Source: Chara braunii (taxonomy: Eukaryota > Streptophyta > Charophyceae > Charales > Characeae). From it: a stretch of DNA of 64,000 nucleotides. The notes below the pieces were generated by a model. That model saw only the letters and a program-made list of their open reading frames with translations. It had not been told where the DNA came from and ran no database searches. The DNA lies in NCBI GenBank assembly GCA_003427395.1, contig BFEA01000077.1, positions 1,033,655 to 1,097,654 on the forward strand, read 5' to 3'. Position numbers and translations under genes: made by a program. Numbering within the stretch: the first letter of the stretch is position 1; the number at the start of each line of letters is the position of its first letter. This document shows, piece by piece, positions 45,707 to 55,333 of the stretch.

Positions 45707-45958
45707 GACTGCAACCACAGTTGCACCAGTCATCTCCAGAGAACTTCCATTATCGACAACTGAGATCTTTGTCTGGCCATGAGCGGACTCCTTGCAATGC
45801 CTGTGCAAAACGTCCAACTCCCGCCCCAATACGAAGTCTTCACCCCTTGATTCCATTTGCCCCATGTCTTCTATCTCCCTCGCTCCGGCCTCCATGATCC
45901 TTCGTGGAGCATATCTTGCATCATTCTCAGTGAAAGAGCATGAGACAAGATCTTGCAC
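45707..45958 (-). CDS. Possible terminal exon of an unrecognised gene
   Basis: A minus-strand open stretch ends with a stop near 45707. It reads SCSFTENDARYAPRRIMEAG, AREIEDMGQMESRGEDFVLG and ELDVLHRHCKESAHGQTKIS, balanced in charged and hydrophobic residues like a real protein. An AG acceptor (gtgcaag) lies at its upstream edge near 45958. A second protein-like minus-strand stretch at about 46815-46650 (KIITGNVPYMTDFGQYF) may belong to the same gene. The family is not recognised. Confidence 0.3.
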
Positions 45959-45959
45959 T

Positions 45960-47150
45960 ACGGTTAGACCAGGGAGCCACGACAGGAAGGCAAGATGAGG
46001 CCCAGAGGCATAGTAACAAAGACGTCAAGACTTTCTCTACGTATGTCGGAAGGCTTGCGACAGCACTTCACAAAACCTCATGTGAGTGCAGGGGCGCAAT
46101 CCGAATCAGTCTGTCGCTTGTAGATCCATGGAGTTGTCCATGACACAAACTTGCTTGCTGTCCATGATCAGACCTTTTACATTTAGCATCATGTCCCATT
46201 CATCTCCTCACCATAATAAACAACTAGTAAGTAACTTATCCCCATCCATAAACATTCCGTTCTCGATTCTTTCATACAGAAAAGCCCACTACTTTCACCC
46301 AAGAACAACCCAACGGCTGATGTCAAAAGGGCCAAGAGCACTCGCTACCATAGAACCTCAATGAATCACTTGGACAAGGCACTGCCAAAACATATTGCCG
46401 GTCCTTACCACTGAATGTCACAAACTAATGTCAGGCCGCTGAGTGGAGATCACGAAGCCTCCCACAAACCCCATCGAGAGCTCGGCAGGTTCCATTAAAC
46501 ATTAAATGTTTAGTACCGCAAGATATGATGCACCTAAAACGACACATACGGCTTGACCACTTTCACCTGAAACGGCAGTTTTCCAGCCCTTTCATGCCTC
46601 ATACTACGCAGCCTTGCAAAATGTGCTGAAGTCCTCTGTCTCAGAAGAGACAAGCTCTCAAAAGGGAACTATTTGGTATCAAAAAACTTGCGGTTTCATA
46701 GTCTTCTCATTTGAAAGCGAGCTCAGGGAAAGCTTAGGCTTCGGCTCCACTGTTCTTTCTTCAGAGAAATATTGTCCGAAGTCAGTCATGTACGGCACAT
46801 TCCCCGTAATAATTTTTGGGACTCCAACTACCGACTCTTTGGGGGCTTTGGCCTATCCCCATGGCTAGACCTTTCTTTTTGCAGTTGTTTTTGTCTTCAC
46901 TGGCTCATTAGGCAGATATGACACACAGCTTGAGTTTTCTTTGGTCTAATGTTCCTTTTTGATAGGCTTTTCTTATATATCAGTCTGCTTTGATTTTCGT
47001 CACGGGTACCTTGAGGGCAGTGATTGGTGGTCCCCACCACCTCAGGGTATCAGTTGTCGGGCAGTCGTTGATGCTTAACCACAACCGGGGTTAAGGTGAA
47101 TTATACCACTTACAGTGTAATCAGTTAGGGGATTCTGCAGACTGTTGAGG
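45960..47150. other. Intergenic or intronic DNA
   Basis: No confident gene apart from the exon-like stretch near 46650-46815 mentioned with the previous entry. Confidence 0.35.
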
Positions 47151-47159
47151 GTTCAGCCT

Positions 47160-47350
47160 GTCACAGCCCCTCGTTTCTTGTCCTCTTCTCCCTCTCTGCC
47201 TGCGGTTTATCGGGCAGCTCTGTTTGACGATATATATATTGGTTCGGCCTCCTGATGAGTCGGTGAAAGTCCGACGAAACAGTTTGTCACAGCCCCTTGT
47301 TTGTTGTCCTCTTTTCCCCCTGCCTACAGTTTACCGGGCAGTTCTGTTGT
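47160..47350 (+). ncRNA. Tandem 126-bp repeat carrying a hammerhead-ribozyme-like core
   Basis: gtcacagcccc starts at 47160 and again at 47286, giving a 126-base period; both copies share ttgtcctcttctcc, ctgcct..agttta.cgggcag and tctgtt. At 47252-47279 the sequence is CTGATGA, then GTCGG, loop TGAAAGT, CCGAC, then GAAA: the invariant hammerhead core with a perfect 5-bp stem II. Downstream, CAGTTTGTC could form a minimal stem III (C-G, A-U) ending in the usual GUC cleavage triplet at 47286-47288. Stem I pairing to the sequence before CTGATGA is poor in this copy, so cleavage is doubtful. Hammerheads are known from Penelope-like elements and plant retrozymes, both with terminal or tandem repeats. 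Confidence 0.5.
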
Positions 47351-47670
47351 GAGTTGGTGGCTGCACAGAAAGGCCCACATAATCATCTTCGAGAACTAAT
47401 CATACGCATGCATGGACAGTGGCTCGCGACGCTAGTTGCCAAAAGTGGCTTCTACGGAAACCTTACGTTGATCACCATCCCAACTTGCCTCCTTCGCATT
47501 ACACTTTCGTCTCACACTGTGATCCCCTTCACCTGATTTCATTCCCCCCCTGGTGTTATCTGCTGTCTTTCCTTTTGCATCTGCTTCGTCCATATGTTTC
47601 CCTTTTCGATTCTCTTCCTCCTTATCTAATCGTCGAGGCAATCCCGCTAGCCCTCCTAACCAGCCGCTTG

Positions 47671-47672
<2 letters not shown>

Positions 47673-47737
<65 letters not shown>

Positions 47738-47824
47738 NNNNNNNNNNNNNNNNNNNNNNNNNNNNNNNNNNNNNNNNNNNNNNNNNNNNNNNNNNNNNNN
47801 NNNNNNNNNNNNNNTGTGTGTGTG

Positions 47825-47860
<36 letters not shown>

Positions 47861-47883
47861 CGTGTGTGTGTGTGTGTGTGTCT

Positions 47884-47924
<41 letters not shown>

Positions 47925-47937
47925 TGAGACGGAAAAA
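47673..47937. repeat. (TC)n / (TG)n / (GA)n microsatellite containing an assembly gap
   Basis: TC run 47673-47737, 77 Ns at 47738-47814, then TG, TC and GA runs to about 47928. The gap is probably collapsed microsatellite. Confidence 0.93.
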
Positions 47938-47939
47938 GG

Positions 47940-48727
47940 AAGCACAATGGCAAGAAACAGGGGCTTGTGGCAGATTTTCGTCAGCCATCTACCGACCCGA
48001 CAGGAGGCTAAACCCTAGCAGCCTGAAACCGGTGCCGATGCTTCAAGCCATGATCTGACTTGACGAAAAATCGGAGTGAATTACGGAGTGAATTATCACC
48101 CTCCATTCCATATGTCGGCTCCCACCACCCTCAGCGGCTAGGAAAGCCCCCAACAAAAAAAAGAAAAAACAAGAGTCCGTCACAACCAAGGAATACACAC
48201 CACGCACGCAGCTGGTGTAGACGCACGTCATGGCCGCCAATATGTATCTATAGCTGGCAGTCACGACCAGTTGCCGCCATGACTATTGCTTTGAAGCTGC
48301 TGTGTCTGGTTTACACTGTCATCATCCACATGGCCCATTTTCGCTTCTGGCCTAATTGTCGGGAAGGCTGCTTTAACCCCTAACCCCTGCTTCTCCGCAC
48401 ATCCTCATCTTGTTCCTTGAATGTTCTTCCGTCTATCCCTTTTCTTCCTTTTTGTCTTTTTCGTTTACGGCCCAGAAACTTTGCCAGTCGTTTGTCTTGA
48501 TGTCAACACAGCGCACGGCCGAAACCGCCAATGGCATATACAGCCAACTGGCCCTTTCTTATCTGTTTGCGTGCAAGTATGCGTCAAGGAAACAGACGTG
48601 TGTATGGGCACTTGCCTCTCAACTACAGACACCTGGGCAAGCTTGCATCCCGGGAACGAAGAAGTGAAAAAAAAGTACAACATAAAAACAATGAAAACAG
48701 AAAAGAGAACTATAAAAAAAACGGTGC

Positions 48728-48729
<2 letters not shown>
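47940..48729. other. No gene recognised
   Basis: Mixed sequence between two microsatellites. The frames lack known motifs. Confidence 0.4.

Positions 48730-48813
<84 letters not shown>
48730..48813. repeat. (TC)n microsatellite
   Basis: Uninterrupted run of about 84 bases. Confidence 0.95.
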
Positions 48814-48815
<2 letters not shown>

Positions 48816-50800
48816 AAAAGACTTAACTCTCTCCTTCAAAGACTTCTCTAACACATGAATTGGCTGCAAATATTACAACGACCCTCCTCATCCCTCAGGA
48901 ACTACCGTCTTCATTATCCCTTTCCCGATCCTTTTTCTCCAGCCGACTCCGATTCTGGTCGCTAGGACGGTTCCACGGATTAGGTGTCTCCCTTTAACCG
49001 CCGTTTCTAGTTGACCAGACCCGTCCACGCGTGCCTACGCACGAACACAAAACTCAAGAATGAAACGTTGCGTTGCAACGTGAGAGAAAGAGAGCACGAT
49101 GCAGGGAAGGTGACACCGTGCAACAACACGCCAGCCACCCGCACTCAGCACGTAAGATTCTTTTTTTTTTTTTTTTTTAATTTGGACCATTTCTCGATTT
49201 ATGCGTGTCATCCTTGCGCAGGGGCCATTTGCTAATTACCCTTCTCTGTATCGTTCCAATTTTAACGGATGTCCCGAAGGACTCAGCACGTAAGATCTAG
49301 CCGCAAGAGGAGGTGAAAAAAAAAAAAAAAAAAAAGAACGGAGAAAATTACAGCCATTCAAGAGGAATTGGACGGATGGTTGACTTGTGCAAGAGGAGGT
49401 GGATGAATGAGCGCGTAGATGCAAAGTGGGCAAGGATCATCACATGCGGAACGCCCGGCTCATATGGAACTAACAGACAGTCGAGCTTGACAACGAATGC
49501 ATTCCGTCTCTCTCTTTGAATCCGACAATTCTCTAACAACAAAGGTATTCTGTTTCTCTTTCAATTCGGATAGCTAGACAAGTATACTTCCTCATCTCTA
49601 CCAGACCACATCCATCCCCCCATTGCTCAGTCAGTCCACAGTCGCGTGAATTCCTACCCTTTCTCGTTGAACTCTAACAGTTCCCGATGCTCATTGTCCA
49701 TATAGACGACGTAATGGCGTCTCCTTCAATTCGACCATTCTCGAATTCGATCGCTACCTTGCATGTACACTACCCTGATTACCGGACCACATGCATCTCA
49801 TGAGATTCATTTGATCAAAACAAACGATGTACGGACACCATGTGTTAAGTCACTGTATTTAAAGCCAAGTTCAAATCGCACTGGGCGACGATGAAAATGG
49901 TCGAGAACCCCCACATCAGGACAAAAAGACGCAAAGGCCCGGAGGGAAAAAGCATAGAGAGCGCGGTTCCCAGCATGTGCTGCTTCCCACAAATAGAATG
50001 GAGCATTTGTTTGTTATAAAAAAAAAAAAAAAAAAAAAGGCATAGAGAGAGAGAGAGAGAAAGAAGCAGGAAGGTAGGTAAAGACCAATAGAATGACGGG
50101 ATAGAAGAAATTAAGACAAACGGACAGAGGGAAGGCAGCAGGACAGAAAGGCAGGCAGACAAACACACGTCCACAACCGGGCAAACAGACTGCTGTGTAC
50201 AGAATAGAGATGAATAGCAGGCAATAAATGCGTTCACAAGCAAGCATTCTTTATGAGCAACTCTCTTTCTGACAAACAAAGCCTATTAAAGCTGAAGCTG
50301 GATCAATTTTTAATCGTCTTTTTGCATCGAAAAAAAAAACGCACAACAAAATTAGTATATATTGCGTGCTTTATCAACTTGCTCGATTGATCAGAACTCC
50401 TGTTTCTTTGGGTTGGTTCGCTTGAAAAAGGTTTTGAAGCTTCGACAATCTATCGATGTTTGTACGAGAAGCAAGTCTATGGCCACCAATGGTAGTGGAT
50501 CTTGCAATTACTATCAACAAAGTGATTGGACATCAATGGTATTGGACTTATGAGCATTCAGATTCTAATACTTCTGATGAACAATCACTAGCGATTAAAA
50601 AGTTTGTTTTTTATGGTAATCTTGTCGGCCTGCCTTTCGGTCCTGCTGCCTGCCCTCTGTCCATTTGTCTTCATTCCTTCTATTGTGTCACTCTATTCGT
50701 CTTTACCTACCTTCCTTCTTCTCTCTCTCTCTCTCTTTGTCTTCATTCCTTCTATTTTGTCACTCTATTCGTCTTTACCGACCTTCCTGCTTCTCTCTCT
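48814..50800. other. No gene recognised
   Basis: Poly-T (49161-49178), poly-A (about 49316-49335 and 50019-50038) and short GA runs. 49960-49990 holds an inverted, decayed copy of the dispersed hairpin repeat. 50041-50260 resembles the reverse complement of 50610-50760 in word content (cttccttctctctct, tctttacctacc), suggesting an old inverted duplication. No coding gene was recognised. Confidence 0.4.

Positions 50801-50803
<3 letters not shown>

Positions 50804-50867
<64 letters not shown>
50804..50867. repeat. (TG)n microsatellite
   Basis: About 64 bases of TG/GT preceded by a short TC run. Confidence 0.95.
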
Positions 50868-51283
50868 TGCTTTCTACCTCTGGGCCTTTGCGTCTGTTTA
50901 TCCTGTTTGGGGGGCTCTCGACCATTTTCATCGTTGCCCATTGCTATTCGTATTTCACTTTAAATACAGTAACTTAAAACACGTTGTCCTTATACAGCGG
51001 TTGGTTTGATCGATTGAATCTCGGACGCTATGTATAAATCAGCCCAATTGAATCAGAAGGCAAAGGGGGACAACAAAATGGGCCGGGGGGAGGGAGAGAG
51101 GTACTACAGCCTCTTCCGTTGGCTCACGATCTCTTCACATACTAAGGGCATACTCACACTAGGACTTTCCTGGATGTATCGGACCGGGATTGCAGCATGA
51201 CCTGGATGTATCTGATCGCAGTTACGTCCAGAGCTTATTCCAAAAAGTCCTAGCGTGATTATGCTCTAAGAGAAATACAAGCT

Positions 51284-51387
51284 ATATGTTGTCTAGTACA
51301 TAGTACACTTATCGTCTACAGTTCAATCACCAACAATATGTTGTCTAGTACATAGTACACTTATTATCTACATTTCAATCACCAATG
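51284..51387. repeat. 52-bp tandem duplication
   Basis: atatgttgtctagtacatag starts at 51284 and 51336; the units differ at only a few positions. Confidence 0.9.
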
Positions 51388-51783
51388 AAAGAGTACACAA
51401 AGGTGTCCTCTGGGATCGGATTCTCAAAACAAATGCGACGAGATGCCAGGCAGCAAGCATAGACAAAAAAATAACACGAAAGGAGCGAGATGTGTACATA
51501 AACACATTCTGATTTCGCTGTTCCTTTGCGATATTCTTCTCCTTTGTTTTGTTCCCTATCTTCGTTTATATGACTCAGATGCACAATTTTCACGTATGAG
51601 TGAGTAAGCGGAAAGTTGCCAGACATCCCTTCTGATGAAAGCACGAGTTTTCAAGGTACACTTATATAAGCGGCTATGCAGACCGATAGACGGCGGGGAC
51701 GCTGCAACAGACTGCTGGCTCGTCGGATTTCCATCGATTACATCGACGAACAAGACTTTGCGCCGTCCACCAAAACCAATTGA

Positions 51784-52002
51784 TATGTATGTGTGTATAT
51801 ACATACAAAGACATAAATATATCATCACATGAATATGAGAGCGCAAAAGCGAAAAAAAGAAGAAAAAAGAATGAATTCGTTTTTTTATATGTATATGTAT
51901 ATACAAAGACATAAATATATTGGCACAAGAGTATCAGAGCGCAAATGCGAACAAAAAGAAACAAAGAAAGAAAAACAAGAAAAAATGAATTCAGTTTTTT
52001 AT
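51784..52002. repeat. ~105-bp tandem duplication, AT-rich
   Basis: Blocks 'acaaagacataaatatat', 'gagcgcaaa(a/t)gcgaa' and 'aatgaattc(g/a)ttttttat' occur twice, near 51803-51880 and 51902-51999. Confidence 0.85.
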
Positions 52003-52113
52003 CTTCTTTCTTATAACTCCCCCTGTATATATATTTTGCCTCGATTTATCTGACTATTTAGCATCTATTTTTACCTTTCTTATGCTCATGTACATACATA
52101 TACGAGTGTGTAT

Positions 52114-52229
52114 ATATATCGTCAAACAGAACTGCCCGGTAAACCGTAGGCAGAAAGGGAGAAGAGGACAACAATCGCTATATATATGTGATGTGAATAC
52201 AAACACTGGGCAGCTCTGTTTGACGATCT
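52114..52229. repeat. Inverted and direct copies of the hammerhead-associated repeat
   Basis: 52114-52178 is the reverse complement of part of the 126-bp repeat (gttgtcctcttctcc, accgggcagttctgtttgac, gatatatata). 52208-52227 is a direct copy of gggcagctctgtttgacgat (compare 47212-47231). The two arms form an imperfect 18-bp inverted repeat around about 70 bases. No CTGATGA core is present here. Confidence 0.75.
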
Positions 52230-52288
52230 ATACATATGCTAAAATATACATGTACAAAACAAAGAATGGGAGCAAGACGTCGTCGATC

Positions 52289-52429
52289 TTACCATCTTGT
52301 GACATCGAATCCTCCGTCTCCTTTCGTGATACGGCCTACCCTCAAGCAGCCTTTCTCGATCTTCGTCCCACATCCAGATGCCTTGCACGCCGCACGTGCA
52401 GATTTGGCATATTCCACAATGTCCCTCAT
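52289..52429 (-). CDS. N-terminal exon with PARP-type zinc finger (partial gene)
   Basis: The minus strand from ATG 52429 reads MRDIVEYAKSARAACKASG, then CGTKIEKGCLRVGRITKG and GGFDVTRW. This is the first half of a zf-PARP finger (yaKSgRa.Ck...C..kIpKG.lRvG.....W). The exon stops at TG|GTAAGA near 52294, so the Trp and the YHxxC half would come from the next exon, which I could not place. Plant genes with this finger at the N-terminus include PARPs and the DNA 3'-phosphatase ZDP, all DNA-break sensors. The spacing C-X4-C is slightly longer than the common C-X2-C. The frame is open upstream to 53416, but that part is Pro/Ser/Leu low-complexity with a 116-bp tandem duplication, so I prefer a start at or near 52429. 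Confidence 0.6.
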   Translation of the reverse strand: MRDIVEYAKSARAACKASGCGTKIEKGCLRVGRITKGDGGFDVTRW

Positions 52430-52868
52430 GTTGCTCAGCTGTTCACGCGCAACCACTCCCGATGCTTCAGTTCCCGCAAACACCCTTGAGATCCAGCTCC
52501 TTACAGCGCGCAAGGGAAGTCTACGAGAAGAGGAGGAGGAAGAAGGAGACAGAAACCCCGACGATCGGCTACCCAAGCGGTACCCTCGTTCGATCTTTCC
52601 AATTCGAGTGCGCCACGTGGGCAAGGCGGGCGGACGGCGGTTACAGAGCAGAAGCGTAGTCTGAGAGTCAAAAGTCTGAGAGTCAAAGATATGGTGGTGC
52701 AGAATACACTCGCCAGGGAGAGAGTTAGCAACGGCTGGGCGGCAGAACCCACCGGCGCTGTGGGACCAGTGGGGCGGACGGGACCGAACGGGCTGATGAC
52801 ACCCGTCGCGGAGCAGGGTACCGATACCACTTCGAATCCCTCTGAGATCTGGCAAACGAGAGCCGACA

Positions 52869-53100
52869 GATGAAAGGAGAGCGAGAGGGAGGGGAGCAGA
52901 AGTCGGCGGAGGGAGAGGACAACAACGAGGAATACTGGGCAATGGAGGACAGGTAACGCTGGAAGATGACCAGGGGAAGACAACAGATAAAAGGAGAGCG
53001 AGAGGGAGAGGAGCAGGAGTAGGCGGAGGGAGAGGGCGACGACAATAAGGAGCACTGGGCAATGGAGGAGAGGTAATGCTGGACGATGACCAGGAATAAA
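52869..53100. repeat. 116-bp tandem duplication upstream of the zf-PARP exon
   Basis: gat(g/a)aaaggagagcgagagg starts at 52869 and 52985; both units continue through actgggcaatggagga and atgaccagg. It would lie in the 5' leader or promoter of the PARP-finger gene. Confidence 0.88.
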
Positions 53101-53419
53101 GCCAACCAGAAGATGAAGGCGAAGGAAAGACCTCACGCTTGGGAGTCTGCAGAGGTCGAACACGATCGGCGACTGGGCAGTGGTAAGGAGAAACGGCGGC
53201 GGCTGATAAGCTGTGCGGGCGAGCGCGCACTGCTTTCGCAAAAGGCTTTAGGGACACCGCCCTCCGCGCGAAGAAAATTCCAGAAGCGGGAGAAGAGGTC
53301 CGGCCAGGAGATCCCGCCAAATCTCGCGAGCTATGGAGCCAAATTTTCAATCGCTCTCCGCTGACCCCGCGCATTTCTAGCCAAGGGACCGTTTCAATTA
53401 TGGCGCCAAGCGGCATGTC

Positions 53420-54480
53420 CTTCCTGCCTTCACAAAGTTCGGGCTAAAAAGCCGCTCCCGCGCAGACGGATCACAGATCAATCCCTCGCGCCCTCTCCCG
53501 CCGGACAACCAACTCCTGCAAATAGCCCGCCACCACCACAACCATCATCCGCATGGGTGACTGGGGGACTGGGGGACTTGAATCAGCAACCGATTTGCAA
53601 ACTTACTAGTAGTTTCCCGCCGTAGCTGTTGTCCGACGGCTCGGCGGAGCCCCGAAAGGCGGGCTTGGTTGCATGTGCAAGTGCGTGCCGCCCTTGCAAC
53701 AGCCCCACGCACGGGGACAGGCATAGCCATATACGCACAATCAAAGGTCGAAGGCAAGGGCGAGAACTTCGGGCAGGACAAAAGAAAAGGAAGACCGAAA
53801 GTTGGTAGATATTGGCCTGTGATCATGCAATACACAATCACTGAGTATCGTGCAATCTACGCGGAGATTTTCCGTTATTGCTCCCGTTTTGCGTACTTGG
53901 TCGGCCGGCGCCCGTCTTCGCCTAGAATCGGTAGTACCCGGGCGGGCACAAATGTTCCCTGTCGCGCTTAGTGCGGCGACAGTCCGGTTGGCTAACCATC
54001 ATTCGTCCCATTCGCGTCTCACCACTGTCATCGCTGCCCGTCGCTCTGTGTCTTCCCCGCCGAGAGACCCTCCAAACCCCTCATCGAACCACTCTTTCCG
54101 CGTCGTGCCGCTCAATCACCGGCGTCAACGAGGGCGACAGGAAAACAACGGTGGACGAATGCGGGCTCTCTCATGGCTCTCGGGGACGAACACGTGTTTC
54201 CAGGCTTTCGTTCCCCGCCTCACCATTGCAGTTCTGGGGCGAGGTCCCATTAGCAGTCGAATAGGAGTGTGGCCGATCCAGGGGCTGGGTCCCACTTGCT
54301 CGAATTAAGGGGTACTGACCGTAGATAGCAAAGATCAACGGCCGAAATCTCCTAATTTGCGCAAGTGGGACCTTGCCCCAGTGTGACACTGAGGGGTGGA
54401 CCCCACTGGGCGGCGGCTGGAAACTGGTGTTGGCCAAGCGCGGGGGCGCAGCCAGGGCAGAGGGGTTGTAGCGGGGATGA
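53420..54480. other. Intergenic GC-rich DNA, no gene recognised
   Basis: 54284-54375 has a long imperfect inverted repeat (ggtcccacttgc...gcaagtgggacc). A related gtgggacctcgcccc occurs at about 62338-62352. Frames lack known domains. Confidence 0.4.
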
Positions 54481-54681
54481 AGTTTTGAGTGTTGTAATGT
54501 GTTGTTTTATAGCAGGCCAGTCATGAGTTTTTGCATTATCTAGATTTGAACATGGGTCAGTATTTCAACATTTCGCATTCCTTTTTTTTTTTTTTTTTTT
54601 TAACTGCCTGTAGGATGCTAGGGGTGATGGTAGGAGCAGACACCTCTAGTATCCACAGGGAGGCTCTGTCTATTGGTGGGG

Positions 54682-54796
54682 AGCTACACCTGCTGGAAAC
54701 CGGGTCCAGCGTCCCTTTCGTGAAAGAATTTGTAAGCACATGAGCGCCTGAAAAAGGCAGAAACAGAGCTGCTGGAAAACGGGTCCAGGGTCCCTT
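54682..54796 (+). repeat. Dispersed hairpin repeat, copies 2 and 3
   Basis: Copy 2: GCTGGA (54692-54697), loop aaccggg, TCCAGC (54705-54710), then gtcccttt. Copy 3: GCTGGA (54771-54776), loop aaacggg, TCCAGG (54784-54789), then gtcccttt. Compared with copy 1 (GCTGGG/CCCAGC), the sixth stem pair changes from G-C to A-T on both sides. Confidence 0.6.
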
Positions 54797-55078
54797 TCCT
54801 GAATTGTCCTATCCTCCTAGAGCTATAGCTAGGGCCCAGTTAGGACCGCTGGGGGGCACCAGCCGGCCCTTTCTGTTCCCCTGCTAGCCCTTCCCTCCGG
54901 ACTATCCAGTCTGTCGTTGTAGCTCTAACTTCTAAAATAAAGGTAATACCTCATATGCATCTAATTCGGCTTACTCCTCTATTGGTTGTTGAGAGCTGGA
55001 AAACAAATCTGAAATCTTTGCTGCCAGCATTGACTGCCCCAGTAGTTGGGGGGTTAACTGAGCAGCTGTTCCTTTCGT

Positions 55079-55300
55079 CCAAGGGGTAAGGAAAAAGAGG
55101 AAGGAAGGAAAAAAAGGGAAAAGGAGAAAAGAAAAAGAAAAAAAAACGGAAAAGAAAAAGGGAAAGGAAGGGAGCCCAAAAAAAGCAAAAAAAAGGAAGA
55201 AAGAAAAAAGAAAAAGAAAAAGGAAAAAGGAAAGGAGGGAAAAAAAGAAAAAGAAAGAAAAAAGAAAAAGGAAAAAAAAAAAGGAACCAGGCCCCAAGGC
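55079..55300. repeat. Polypurine AAAGGAAAA tract
   Basis: About 220 bases of A and G only, with AAAAAGGAAA words, adjoining the 3' end of the minus-strand LINE relic. Confidence 0.9.
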
Positions 55301-55333
55301 CCCAAAAGGATTTCTTTTAACAAAGGCGATGTG

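Noticed and set aside
47419-48018. Protein spanning the microsatellite and N gap
   Set aside because: The translation consists of poly-Leu/Ser and unknown residues across the assembly gap.
52430-53416. Upstream part of a 375-codon minus-strand open frame as genuine protein
   Set aside because: It is Pro/Ser/Leu low-complexity translation across a 116-bp tandem duplication and a GC-rich promoter-like region. Only the final ~47 codons carry a domain.
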